From: Escherichia sp. ESNIH1
GTDB taxonomy: Bacteria > Pseudomonadota > Gammaproteobacteria > Enterobacterales > Enterobacteriaceae
NCBI GenBank assembly: GCA_002918705.1
Contig: PQKR01000004.1
Span: forward strand, 248,001 to 312,000
Reading direction: 5' to 3'
DNA length: 64,000 nt
Position 1 is the stretch's first letter. Each line of letters starts with the position of its first letter. The translations under genes and the position numbers were made by a program. The notes beneath the pieces were generated by a model. That model had not been told where the DNA came from. It saw nothing but the letters and a program-made list of their open reading frames with translations, and searched no databases. Shown here in pieces: positions 1 through 8,643 of the stretch.

Positions 1-960
1 GACAATCAGCGTAGGTATGGTGATTTCATTGGCATAGCTCAGCAGCGGCATATTCATAAAGGACAGGGGCATTGTCGCATTCCATGCGCCGGTTGAGTTT
101 ACGGAACGCACGTGGTAACCACGCGGCATCCGGTAATAGTCATAGAACTCTTTCAGCACCGGATGCGGATCCGCAGGTAACGTTTCCGGCAGAATGCGAT
201 CCGAGGCGCTGACATTGCCTTCCTTATCGACATTAATGTCATGACCACCAGGAGCGAAAGTGCCTTTCTCAGCATCCTTCCAGCGCTGCTCGTTCAGATA
301 GTGCAGAATGGCGCGACGATCGGCGGTGGTATAGCGATCTCTACCCTCACCCACGCCGTGACCCATCGCACGACTCATGTCGTACATCACGCTGGTGGCG
401 ACCGCTTTTACGCGGGTATCCATCGCGGCGTCATTTAATGCCATGCCACCCCAGCCACAGATACCGAGTAAACCGATACGGTTGCGATCCACCTCTTTCT
501 GCAGGCCGAGGAAATCAACCGCCGCGCTAAAGTCTTCGGTATTGATATCCGGAGAAGCGACATTACGCGGGGAGCCGCCGCTTTCGCCAGTATAAGAGGG
601 ATCAAACGCCAGGGTTACAAACCCCTGCTCAGCCAGCGTCTGCGCATACAGACCGCTGGATTGCTCTTTGACCGCGCCAAAAGGGCCACTGACGGCGATG
701 GCCGCCAGCTTACGTTCGCCGCGATCTTTAGGAATATAGAGATCCCCCACTAAGGTGATCCCGTAGCGATTCTGGAAGCTCACCTTGCGGTGATCGACCT
801 TGTTGCTTTCGGCAAAGGTTTTATCCCATTTTTCAATCATTGAAACGGGTGCATTCGGATTCGTTGTATCGGCATAGCTCATGGTTGTTACTCCACTTAA
901 TGATGCGCATAGCAGCATGGCGGGCAGGGTGACTTGCAGTTTTTTAGTAAGGGTTTTCAC
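1..960 (-). CDS. exported alpha/beta hydrolase, YcjY/dienelactone hydrolase-like (3' end outside window)
   Basis: The reading frame is open from a GTG at 960 to the window edge (320 codons), so the C-terminus is missing. The GTG is chosen because GAGGAG sits just upstream (about 968-974) and because it gives an N-terminal signal peptide ending near residue 30 (...SYADTT). The mature part has an alpha/beta-hydrolase pattern: a strand-turn region ending FVTLAFDPSYTGESGG (about residues 114-129) and a nucleophile elbow GICGWGG (166-172). The elbow carries Cys168 instead of Ser, as in dienelactone hydrolases. An internal ATG 26 codons downstream would remove most of the signal. It is divergent from the LysR gene at 1134, which probably controls it. 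The substrate is unknown. Confidence 0.8.
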   Translation of the reverse strand, partial: MKTLTKKLQVTLPAMLLCASLSGVTTMSYADTTNPNAPVSMIEKWDKTFAESNKVDHRKVSFQNRYGITLVGDLYIPKDRGERKLAAIAVSGPFGAVKEQSSGLYAQTLAEQGFVTLAFDPSYTGESGGSPRNVASPDINTEDFSAAVDFLGLQKEVDRNRIGLLGICGWGGMALNDAAMDTRVKAVATSVMYDMSRAMGHGVGEGRDRYTTADRRAILHYLNEQRWKDAEKGTFAPGGHDINVDKEGNVSASDRILPETLPADPHPVLKEFYDYYRMPRGYHVRSVNSTGAWNATMPLSFMNMPLLSYANEITIPTLIV

Positions 961-1133
961 TAAGCGCTCCTCGAAAACACGTGACTGGGACAGGCCTCAT
1001 ACGGACAACGCTGCTGTGCTTTGTTGCAATGCGCTCATTATAATTAGCACTCTCCATGCTGATTAGAGGGTGAAAAACGCTAAGATTAATATAATATTGT
1101 TATAAATAAGGAAGAGAATAGTGAGGTCTATAA

Positions 1134-2018
1134 ATGGCGAAACGGGAAAACTATAACGATCTCTATCTGTTTATGCTGGTTGTGCAGGAGGGAAGCTTTA
1201 CTGCTGCGGCGCAACGACTCGGATTGGCGCAGTCGGGTATCAGCCGTTCTGTCCGCGAACTGGAGCAGCGCCTGGGTTTGCAACTTCTGGTGCGCACTAC
1301 GCGCAAATTGTCACTGACGCAGGCAGGAGAGCAACTCTACCGCACGGTGCAGTCCGGATTCGATACGCTCGATACGGGGCTTGCTACCGTTGCCCATTAT
1401 CGTCATACCCCATCAGGAACGGTACGCATCAATGCCAGCCAGCACACCATTGATAAAGTGCTGCTGCCAAAGCTGGCGATCTTCAAACAGCACTATCCTG
1501 ACATCCGGCTTGAACTCATCAGTGAAAGCCGGTTTGTCGATATTATTGCTGAACGATTCGATGCTGGCGTACGCCTGGGGCCGGAGGTCAGCAACGGTAT
1601 GGTCGCTGTGCGCATTACGCCCGACATGGAGATGGCCCTTGTCGCTACGCCTGAACATTTTCGTCGCTACGGCTTCCCGCAAACGCCTGCCGATCTCGTG
1701 AGGCACCCCTGCATTGCTTACCAGCTTGGCGACGGAAGCGTATACGCATGGGAGCTTGATAACGAGGGTAAAAAAATTACGCACCAGCCGCAGGGGCAGT
1801 GGGCTTTTGCTGACAGCTATATGGAAGCCAAAGCCGCCAGGTTGGGCCTGGGGTTGGCCTATGTCCCCGAAGAGCTGATTGCCGGCGATTTGGAGCAGGG
1901 CACCCTTGTCAGAGTGCTGCAACGTTACAGCCTCCGCCTGGAAGGATCGTTTTTATATTACCCGCATCGTAATGTGTCACCGGCTCTGCGAGCCGTCATT
2001 GATACACTGAAAATTTAA
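1134..2018 (+). CDS. LysR-family transcriptional regulator
   Basis: A 294-residue protein of normal LysR length. The N-terminal winged helix-turn-helix spans about residues 8-66 (EGSFTAAAQRLGLAQSGISR is the recognition region) and is followed by a linker and a substrate-binding domain. The RTTRKLSLTQAGE segment is typical of the CrgA/YafC-like subgroup. The gene is divergent from the exported alpha/beta hydrolase ending at 960, with about 170 bp between the starts, the classical arrangement for a LysR protein regulating its neighbour. The target and inducer are inferred only from position. The ATG at 1134 is preceded by a weak GTGAGG. Confidence 0.88.
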   Translation: MAKRENYNDLYLFMLVVQEGSFTAAAQRLGLAQSGISRSVRELEQRLGLQLLVRTTRKLSLTQAGEQLYRTVQSGFDTLDTGLATVAHYRHTPSGTVRINASQHTIDKVLLPKLAIFKQHYPDIRLELISESRFVDIIAERFDAGVRLGPEVSNGMVAVRITPDMEMALVATPEHFRRYGFPQTPADLVRHPCIAYQLGDGSVYAWELDNEGKKITHQPQGQWAFADSYMEAKAARLGLGLAYVPEELIAGDLEQGTLVRVLQRYSLRLEGSFLYYPHRNVSPALRAVIDTLKI

Positions 2019-2036
2019 AAGATTACGTTGGGAACA

Positions 2037-2618
2037 TTAGGCCTGTTGCAGCCTGTTCAAATCCCTGAGCATCCGCTTAAGGCATTTGAGCTTATTTTTA
2101 TCGCGGATGACCCCTGAAAGCTTGCTGAGTTGAAAAAGCGTTTTGTCACCGAAACCATCAATGACCTTGAAACGATATTCCTGACGCGCATTGTCCCAGG
2201 CGTAGACGATATTTTTACAATGCAGGGAGTTAATAATGACACTGGTAGTGACAAACCATGCTAAAAACACGTTTAGCTTCTGCAGTTTATTGGCATCAAG
2301 CTCTTTGTTCAGCGCAAGCTGATAAAGATTTTGCGCGATGCGGTTATGCTCATCGCACTCCTTCACAATGACTTGTCCTATGCCCCTGTTGGTTTCAACA
2401 AGGCCTTCAATCCTTTGCATATAAAGCGAGTCCGTTTGGTTATTCGGCTTACACTCTTTAAGCTCGCGGTAGACTTCACGCAGTTTGCTTTTGTACTTCA
2501 CAATGTCGGGAATAACGATTTTGATCAGCAACTGGCTATCGTGCGGATGCTGGAAGACGTAGCGATCGTTACCTCTTGTCAGTAAATTTTCATCGGTCAA
2601 TACAAGCGCTTGCTTCAT
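2037..2618 (-). CDS. YrbL-like (PhoP network protein family) small kinase-like protein
   Basis: A 193-residue soluble protein. The N-terminus (LLTRGNDRYVFQHPHDSQL then LIKI) matches the glycine-loop plus lysine strand of the YrbL family, which is related to protein-kinase-like LPS kinases; the region around VYAWDNARQEYRFKVIDGFGD (about 140-160) corresponds to the family's later metal-binding segment. It has no transmembrane segment or signal peptide and diverges from E. coli YrbL, so it is probably a paralogous accessory family member. The ribosome-binding site is weak. In E. coli, YrbL is under PhoP/BasR control; no clear PhoP box was found here. Base composition is lower in GC than the backbone, suggesting acquisition. 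Confidence 0.6.
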   Translation of the reverse strand: MKQALVLTDENLLTRGNDRYVFQHPHDSQLLIKIVIPDIVKYKSKLREVYRELKECKPNNQTDSLYMQRIEGLVETNRGIGQVIVKECDEHNRIAQNLYQLALNKELDANKLQKLNVFLAWFVTTSVIINSLHCKNIVYAWDNARQEYRFKVIDGFGDKTLFQLSKLSGVIRDKNKLKCLKRMLRDLNRLQQA

Positions 2619-2802
2619 GATAGTTTTTGACTCTTACCCTATGGGAAATGGAAATGCCTAACGATCATGTGTCGACAATTTCTATGCGTTTAAAAAATAA
2701 TATGTTTCTCTATATAAACAGTTGATATACGAACCGTACATTTGCTCAATAAATAATCACTTTGGCGAGATTTGAACGAAGGATGTGAACAGGAGAGGGA
2801 CA

Positions 2803-3147
2803 ATGATTTCAAAAGACAATGCTGAACACTATATCTGGGGTGATAATTGCGACGGCTGGTATCTGGTAAATCGGCAGGATATGTTGATTATTCATGAAAA
2901 AATGCCTCCGGGGACGCACGAAAAGCGGCACTTTCACTCCATTTCCAGACAGTTTTTTTATGTTCTTGAGGGGAACCTGACGATGGAACTGGAAGGGGTT
3001 AAACATGAAATCAAGGCTCAGCAGGGAATTGAAATTCCCCTGGGGGCAAAACATCAGGCCAGGAACGACAGCCAATTACCCGTAGAATTTATCGTTATTT
3101 CGCATCCGACAACGCGAGGCGATCGTTCCGATCTCGCCTCCAACTGA
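2803..3147 (+). CDS. cupin-domain protein
   Basis: A 114-residue single-domain cupin. The first cupin motif is visible as GTHEKRHFHSISRQFFYVLEG (about 40-60; HFH and the glutamate supply metal ligands) and the second as GIEIPLGAKHQARN (about 77-90). The ATG at 2803 is preferred over the in-frame GTG at 2785 because AGGAGAGG (2791-2798) is spaced correctly for it. Small cupins of this type bind a metal and occur as isomerases, dioxygenases or sensors, so the sequence does not fix a substrate. It stands alone between YrbL-like and GNAT genes. Confidence 0.8.
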   Translation: MISKDNAEHYIWGDNCDGWYLVNRQDMLIIHEKMPPGTHEKRHFHSISRQFFYVLEGNLTMELEGVKHEIKAQQGIEIPLGAKHQARNDSQLPVEFIVISHPTTRGDRSDLASN

Positions 3148-3222
3148 TAACGGTTCTCCGACAGCAGCGTTGACTCGATGATTAGCAGAAAGCAATATGC
3201 TTGGTAGTGGGATATGAGGAAC

Positions 3223-3246
3223 GTCCGCTTTGAGCGAAAAGCGGAC
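3223..3246. repeat. inverted repeat (GTCCGCTT type), copy 1
   Basis: The arms GTCCGCTTT and AAAAGCGGAC flank GAGCG and form a stable hairpin in an intergenic region. A second, better copy lies at 3854-3881 and a half copy (GCGGACAT) near 4013. The repetition suggests a dispersed hairpin element rather than a gene-specific terminator, since no T-run follows. Confidence 0.6.
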
Positions 3247-3404
3247 CATAAGGCGAGACGGATTTTTGCACAGCCAAGGTTCAGGAACTATACCGTGAAA
3301 CTTGCGATATGTTGTCATTAACCCGACCAGAAGGCTTTAAATGGGTGTTATTTATGTTAATGTATTGTTAATTTTAATAATAACCACTATACCTGAGTTA
3401 ACAT

Positions 3405-3815
3405 ATGCAATCACACTACGAAGTCATAGACACTGTGCCTCTTCCAGACGATTTTTGCCGTTTACGTATTATCGCCGGCTTAACGCCTAGACCTCTTGAA
3501 TCTGCGAAACGCGCACTTCCCGCAAGCTGTTACGGAGTGCACATAGTGTGTGCCGGACATGTTGTAGGGATGGGGCGCATTATTGGTGATGGTGCACTGA
3601 ACTTTGAGATTGTTGATATTGCTGTTGACCCGGAGCATCAGGGAAAAGGCCTGGGGCGAGAAATCATGCAAAATTTAATGTTATGGTTTAAACAGCATGT
3701 GACAGCTGGTGCCTATATAACCCTGGTAGCCGATGTTCCCGCGCTATATGAAAAATTCGGTTTTAAGAACGTTCGTCCTGAAAGCGAAGGTATGGCTCTG
3801 ATGTGGGGATGCTAG
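3405..3815 (+). CDS. GNAT-family N-acetyltransferase
   Basis: A 136-residue single GNAT domain. The acetyl-CoA pyrophosphate-binding motif A is clear: VDIAVDPEHQGKGLGREIM (about 68-86), with the Q-G-K-G-L-G loop. Motif B follows as the C-terminal LYEKFGFKNV (about 110-119). Length and motif spacing are normal for a small soluble acetyltransferase. The acceptor substrate cannot be read from sequence. It is a single-gene unit flanked by the inverted repeats at 3223 and 3854. Confidence 0.88.
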   Translation: MQSHYEVIDTVPLPDDFCRLRIIAGLTPRPLESAKRALPASCYGVHIVCAGHVVGMGRIIGDGALNFEIVDIAVDPEHQGKGLGREIMQNLMLWFKQHVTAGAYITLVADVPALYEKFGFKNVRPESEGMALMWGC

Positions 3816-3853
3816 AAGTTATTCTGCTTTCTTTTACCACGGCACTTATAGCT

Positions 3854-3881
3854 ATGTCCGCTTTTGGCACAAAGCGGACAT
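3854..3881. repeat. inverted repeat (GTCCGCTT type), copy 2
   Basis: A perfect 11-bp palindrome, ATGTCCGCTTT and AAAGCGGACAT, separated by TGGCAC. It lies 38 bp after the GNAT gene and could act as its 3' hairpin, but no T-run follows. It shares its arms with the copy at 3223. Confidence 0.65.
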
Positions 3882-4059
3882 CCAGCTATTGAAGTTACTC
3901 GACTTAATGTAACTATTTCAATCATTTTAACGCTCATGCGCCCCGCGCTTGCCTCGTTCCGCTGAAACAGGTTTTTTAACGCCGCACTGACTCTTAACGG
4001 CTCAGTCTAAGGCGGACATAAGCTTATCCTAAAGGTTGTTTTTAACCGAGGAAAACATT

Positions 4060-4374
4060 ATGACACTACCTGATCTGATTTTACCCCAGGCAACGGATAA
4101 CGTGATTCAATCTGCGGATATTGCGCTGGTGGGCGGCGTGGCGGTCTCTATTCTTACCAATATGGATTCTCGCCCAGGCGATCTTGTTTGCATTTATTGG
4201 GACAACGGACGTAGAGCAGCAAAAGTCATTATCGATGCTAATCTGGATTTTCCCGTGGTTTTTCTGATCCCGGATGAGTTGACGGCAATTGGCCAGCATA
4301 CGGTATGGTATGACTACCTTGATAATTACGAAAATATTGTATCAAGCAATCTCATCACGGTAACAATTAAGTAA
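4060..4374 (+). CDS. small protein of unknown function, single Ig-like beta-sandwich pattern
   Basis: A 104-residue protein that I do not recognise. The ATG at 4060 is chosen over the upstream in-frame start at 4036 because GAGGAA (about 4049-4054) lies just before it. The composition is strongly beta: alternating hydrophobic segments, GDLVCIYWDNGRRA (about 43-56), FPVVFLIPDELTAIGQHTVWYDYLD, and a final strand SSNLITVTIK. This order of strands resembles one repeat of the bacterial Ig-like domains of large adhesins, here standing alone with no signal peptide or anchor. That fold is an inference from pattern only. Single-gene unit. Confidence 0.6.
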   Translation: MTLPDLILPQATDNVIQSADIALVGGVAVSILTNMDSRPGDLVCIYWDNGRRAAKVIIDANLDFPVVFLIPDELTAIGQHTVWYDYLDNYENIVSSNLITVTIK

Positions 4375-4403
4375 TCATCACCAGGCCAGAAGAGCGGCCT
4401 GGT

Positions 4404-4619
4404 TTAACGTATTACCTTCCGCTCGGGAAATTTCCCCTTTACCACGCCATCATAAAAGCGGCCTTTCGACACCACGGTCAAAAACACGGTAAATATCCGC
4501 AGCGGCACCCCACGATACTGATAGCAGCTGCGGTCGTGAAATAAAACTTCCAGCGTGCAGGAGGCTTCGTCATAGCCAACGGAGGCGATACGTGATGATA
4601 CGACAGGTTGATGGCGCAT
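4404..4619 (-). CDS. KTSC-domain protein
   Basis: A 71-residue protein made of one KTSC domain. Visible features are the opening VVSSRIASVGYDEASCTLEVLFHD (about 5-28), the aromatic repeat CYQYRGVP (32-39), and the S-K-G-R-F-Y segment (about 51-56) where the family's K-T/S-C-like signature falls. Free-standing KTSC proteins are common in Enterobacteriaceae and often phage- or RNA-associated, but their role is not established. It is transcribed in the same direction as nifJ, 76 bp downstream of its stop, with a strong hairpin between them. Confidence 0.75.
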   Translation of the reverse strand: MRHQPVVSSRIASVGYDEASCTLEVLFHDRSCYQYRGVPLRIFTVFLTVVSKGRFYDGVVKGKFPERKVIR

Positions 4620-4660
4620 GGCGGGACTCCTGGCAGGCTGGCACAGGAGAGAGTATTACA

Positions 4661-4690
4661 CGTTTTGCCCGGCAATGCCGGGCAAAAACA
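4661..4690. terminator. strong symmetric hairpin between nifJ and KTSC gene
   Basis: GTTTTGCCCGGC, a three-base loop (AAT), then GCCGGGCAAAAAC form a 12-bp stem just after the nifJ stop. The T-rich arm is 5' of the stem on both strands, so it is not a textbook intrinsic terminator. mRNA 3'-end protection is equally plausible. Confidence 0.5.
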
Positions 4691-4695
4691 GGGTG

Positions 4696-7600
4696 TTAAT
4701 CCGCGGCGCTCTTCTCCGCTTTTCCTGCCAGCTGCGCCAGGAAGTCGTAGCGTTTTTGCAGATCGGCGGTGGCATCCTTCCACAGCTGCTCTGCCACCTC
4801 CGGCTGCTGGGCATTGAGGCGACGGAAGCGCTGCTCCTTCAGCAGCGTATCGGCCAGCGCGTCTGACGGCGGACGAGAGTCCAGCGCCAGCGGCAGCTTG
4901 CCCTCGTCGGCGCGGCGCGGGTCGAAGCGGTAGAGCGGCCAGAAACCGGTTGCCGTGAGCTGGCGCATCTGATCGTGGCTGAGGGCCAGATCGTAGCCGT
5001 GCTCTTCGCAGGGGCTGTAGGCGATAATCAACGACGGCCCTGGATAGGCCTCCGCCTCCTGAATCGCCTTCACCGTCTGGTTGAGCTGCGCGCCAAGTGA
5101 TATCTGCGCCACGTAGACATGGCCGTACATCATCATGCTGACGCCCAGATCCTTACGCGCCTTGCGCTTGCCGTGCTCGCCAAACTTGGTCACTGCCCCG
5201 AGCGGCGTCGCCTTCGAGGCCTGGCCGCCGGTATTGGAGTAGCACTGGGTATCCAGCACCAGAATGTTGACGTTCTCCGTCAGGCTCAGGACATGATCCA
5301 GCCCACCAAAGCCAATGTCATAGGCCCAGCCGTCGCCGCCGATCAGCCAGATGGATTTCTCCACCAGCGCATCGGCATCCGTCAGCAGCTCTTCGGCTCC
5401 CGCCACGCCGGTCAGGTGCTGGCGCAGAGCGGCAACCTGTTCCCGCCGGACTTCCGGCGTCGCTTCCGCATGCAGCGCCGCGTTAAGCTCGGCCGGGATC
5501 GCCTCGGCGAAGGTCTCCAGCAGGCGCATCACCCGCTGACGATGCTGGTCAACGGTGAGACGGAAGCCCAGCCCGAACTCGGCGTTATCTTCAAACAGTG
5601 AGTTAGCCCACGCCGGACCGCGTCCGTTGGCATCGGTAGTGTAGGGGGTCGAGGGCAGATTGCCGCCGTAGATTGAGGAGCAGCCGGTGGCGTTGGCAAT
5701 CAGCATCCGGTCGCCGTAGAGCTGGGTCAGCAGCTTAATATACGGTGTTTCACCGCAGCCGGAGCAGGCCCCGGAGTACTCAAACAGCGGGGTGATGAGC
5801 TGCGAGGTGCGAATATCGATACGCTCCAGTGTGCTGCGGTCAATCTCTGGCAGATCGAGGAAGGCGTCGTAGTTAACCTTCTCCTCCTCCACGTGCTCAA
5901 GGCGCGACATCATGTTGATGGCCTTGATCTCCGGGTTCTGGCGATCCTTGGCCGGGCACACCTCTACGCAGAGGTTACAGCCGGTGCAGTCCTCCGGCGC
6001 GACCTGCAGGACATACTTCTGGCCACGCATATCGCGGGATTTAACATCCAGCGACTGCAACGACGCCGGGGCGTTCTCCAGCGCGTCAGGAGAGACCACT
6101 TTTGCGCGAATGGCGGAGTGCGGGCAGGCAGCGACGCAGTGGTTACACTGGGTACAGATCTCCGGCTTCCAGATAGGGATCGCTTCGGCAATATTGCGTT
6201 TTTCCCAGCGGGTGGTGCCCAGCGGCCAGGTTCCGTCCGGCGGCAGGGCGGAGACCGGTAGCGCATCGCCCAGCCCGGCCAGCATCGCGGCGGTGACGGT
6301 TTTCACAAAGTCCGGCGCGGCGTCGCTAACTACCGGCGGACGATACGGGCTGGCGGCGTTAACCTGCTCCAGCGGCACTTCAAATAGCGATTCGCGGGCC
6401 AGAGCCAGCGCCTGCCAGTTACGCTCGACCAGCTCCTGGCCTTTGCTGCTATAGCTTTTAGCAATGGCTCCCTGCAATGCGGCCAGCGCGGTATCGCCGG
6501 GTAAAATCTGCGTCAGATGGAAAAATGCCATCTGCATAACGGTGTTGATTCGTGCCGCCAGACCACACTCGCGGGCGATCTTCGCCGCATTGATAATATA
6601 GAAGCGGGCCTGTTTCTGGTTCAGTACCGCCTGCACCTCCTGCGGCAGTCGCGCCCAGACCTCGTCGGCGCTGTAGGGGGTGTTGAGCAAGAAAATACCG
6701 CCAGGCTTCAGGCGCTCGGCCATCTGGTACTTATCGATAAACTGCAGCTGGTGGCAGCCAACAAAATCCGCCTGGGAGATCAGATAGGCAGAGCGAATCG
6801 GCTGCTCGCTGACGCGCAGATGGGAGACCGTCAGGCCGCCCGCTTTCTTCGAGTCGTAGACAAAGTAGCCCTGGGCATACCACGGCGTGGCGTTACCGAT
6901 AATTTTGATGTTGTTTTTGGTCGCCGAGACGCTGCCGTCGCTGCCCAGGCCATAGAAGAGCGCCTCAAGCTTCGCGCCGGAGGGCAGGGTGTTCTCCGGC
7001 AGCGGCAGGGAGAGGTTGGTGACATCATCATAGATGCCGACGGTAAAGCGCGGTCTGGGCTTCTCCGCTCGCAGCTCGTTAAAGATAGCCAGCACGCACT
7101 CCGGGCCAAACTCTTTCGAGGAGAGACCGTAGCGCCCGCCGATGACGCGCGGCAGGGTATCGCGCTCGCCCTGGTTAAAGGCCTCCGCCAGCGCGGTCAT
7201 GATATCGAGATAGAGCGGCTCTGCCTGTGCGCCTGGCTCTTTGGTGCGATCCAGCACGGCAATCCGCTGCGCGCTCTGGGGCAGCACCGCCAGTAGATGC
7301 TGCGCCGAGAAGGGACGATAGAGGCGCACCTTCAGCACGCCAACCTTCTCATGGCGGGTCAGCAGCTCATCAACGACCTCTTCGCAGGTGCCGATTGCCG
7401 ATCCCATAATAACAATGACCCGTTCCGCCTGCGGGTGGCCGTAGTACTCAAACGGCTGATAGCGGCGACCGGTGGCCTCGGCGAACGCATCCATTGCCTG
7501 TTCAACGTGATCATACACCGCGTTGTACCACGGGTTGGTTGCTTCGCGAGACTGGAAATAGGTATCCGGGTTAGCAGAGGTACCGCGGATCACCGGATGG

Positions 7601-8220
7601 TCGGGATTCAGGGCGCGAGCGCGGTGGGCGGCAATCTCATCGGCGGGAAGCAGGCTACGGATCGTCTCATCAGCCAGCGGGACGATTTTGTTGATCTCAT
7701 GCGAGGTACGGAAGCCGTCAAAGAAGTGAATAAAGGGCACCCGGCTCTTCAGGGTGGCAACGTGGGAGATCAGCGCAAAATCCTGCGCCTCCTGAACGCT
7801 GCCTGCACAGAGCATAGCGCAGCCGGTCTGACGCACGGCCATTACGTCAGAGTGATCGCCAAAGATAGAGAGTGCATGGGTGGCCACGGTGCGGGCGGCA
7901 ACGTGCAGGACGAAAGGTGTCAGCTGACCCGCCAGCTTGTAGAGGGTCGGGATCATCAGCAGCAGGCCCTGCGACGAGGTGAAGGAGGTGGAGAGCGCCC
8001 CCGTTTGCAACGCGCCGTGCACGGCGGCAATCGCCCCAGCCTCGGACTGCATCTCTACCACCCGAGGCGTATCGCCCCACACGTTTTTTAGCCCGTTGCC
8101 GGCCCAGGCATCCGCCTGCTCGGCCATCGTTGAACTGGGCGTTATCGGGTATATGGCGATAACTTCGCTGGCGCGGAACGCCACCGAGGCGACCGCGCCA
8201 TTACCATCAACTGTGATCAT
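4696..8220 (-). CDS. nifJ: pyruvate:flavodoxin/ferredoxin oxidoreductase
   Basis: A 1174-residue multidomain oxidoreductase, the same length as E. coli YdbK and nearly identical to it throughout. It converts pyruvate and CoA to acetyl-CoA and CO2 while reducing flavodoxin or ferredoxin in the cytoplasm. The N-terminal pyrimidine-binding domain begins VDGNGAVASVAFRASEV; two 4Fe-4S motifs, CTQCNHCVAACP (about residue 687) and CTGCNLCVEVCP (about 743), supply clusters; the TPP/Mg motif GDGWAYDIGFGG lies near 960. The start at 8220 is chosen over the in-frame codon 12 residues upstream because it matches YdbK exactly. The 3' neighbour is the KTSC gene. In E. coli ydbK responds to redox stress; no operator was assigned here. 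Confidence 0.97.
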   Translation of the reverse strand: MITVDGNGAVASVAFRASEVIAIYPITPSSTMAEQADAWAGNGLKNVWGDTPRVVEMQSEAGAIAAVHGALQTGALSTSFTSSQGLLLMIPTLYKLAGQLTPFVLHVAARTVATHALSIFGDHSDVMAVRQTGCAMLCAGSVQEAQDFALISHVATLKSRVPFIHFFDGFRTSHEINKIVPLADETIRSLLPADEIAAHRARALNPDHPVIRGTSANPDTYFQSREATNPWYNAVYDHVEQAMDAFAEATGRRYQPFEYYGHPQAERVIVIMGSAIGTCEEVVDELLTRHEKVGVLKVRLYRPFSAQHLLAVLPQSAQRIAVLDRTKEPGAQAEPLYLDIMTALAEAFNQGERDTLPRVIGGRYGLSSKEFGPECVLAIFNELRAEKPRPRFTVGIYDDVTNLSLPLPENTLPSGAKLEALFYGLGSDGSVSATKNNIKIIGNATPWYAQGYFVYDSKKAGGLTVSHLRVSEQPIRSAYLISQADFVGCHQLQFIDKYQMAERLKPGGIFLLNTPYSADEVWARLPQEVQAVLNQKQARFYIINAAKIARECGLAARINTVMQMAFFHLTQILPGDTALAALQGAIAKSYSSKGQELVERNWQALALARESLFEVPLEQVNAASPYRPPVVSDAAPDFVKTVTAAMLAGLGDALPVSALPPDGTWPLGTTRWEKRNIAEAIPIWKPEICTQCNHCVAACPHSAIRAKVVSPDALENAPASLQSLDVKSRDMRGQKYVLQVAPEDCTGCNLCVEVCPAKDRQNPEIKAINMMSRLEHVEEEKVNYDAFLDLPEIDRSTLERIDIRTSQLITPLFEYSGACSGCGETPYIKLLTQLYGDRMLIANATGCSSIYGGNLPSTPYTTDANGRGPAWANSLFEDNAEFGLGFRLTVDQHRQRVMRLLETFAEAIPAELNAALHAEATPEVRREQVAALRQHLTGVAGAEELLTDADALVEKSIWLIGGDGWAYDIGFGGLDHVLSLTENVNILVLDTQCYSNTGGQASKATPLGAVTKFGEHGKRKARKDLGVSMMMYGHVYVAQISLGAQLNQTVKAIQEAEAYPGPSLIIAYSPCEEHGYDLALSHDQMRQLTATGFWPLYRFDPRRADEGKLPLALDSRPPSDALADTLLKEQRFRRLNAQQPEVAEQLWKDATADLQKRYDFLAQLAGKAEKSAAD

Positions 8221-8643
8221 AGGTTTGCTCTCATTGCGTAAATGTTCACTTCTCACTCCAGTATAGACAGCCAGCCCGGAGCGGTTTTTGATCTAAAAGT
8301 GAAGATATCGCAAAATAGCGCGCTGCATTTTCCCGTCTGTAGCACTGGCAAACTATTTCAATTTACCCCTTGCACTGTGCGGTTAATCATGCGTTAATAG
8401 CGTAACGATGTAGCACTGAAATTATCTTTGTACTCCACGAAACCCTCTCACTGTTTGTATCTTCTGATATTTCCCTGTAGATGTTTTCCCCGCTGATAAA
8501 AATTTTATTCAGCCAGTAATTTTCTCTGCAACTATTTTCTGCAAATGCAGCAACGACCGCTATACTTCTAATGGGAACAGCGGGTTAAGGCAGGCCTGAA
8601 CGGCAGCCCTCGTTGAAAATAACTATGAAAAAAGGACACTATT
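8221..8643. other. intergenic: nifJ promoter side and long leader of the ymcF-like gene
   Basis: 423 bp between divergent genes. No csp gene or other protein-coding frame was found in it. The right half (about 8400-8640) is pyrimidine-rich and would be a long 5' leader for the small protein at 8644, as is usual for cold-shock transcripts. A segment reading TTAAGGCAGGCC (about 8585-8596) vaguely recalls cspA-type leaders but is too short to claim homology. Promoters for nifJ must lie in the left half. Confidence 0.4.

Noticed and set aside
2650-2760. PhoP box upstream of the YrbL-like gene
   Set aside because: GTTTA-like words occur, but not with the required spacing or repeat.
4620-4695. micC small RNA, which lies beside ydbK in E. 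coli
   Set aside because: Only a symmetric GCCCGGC hairpin is present; no MicC-like 5' segment, and ompN is absent.
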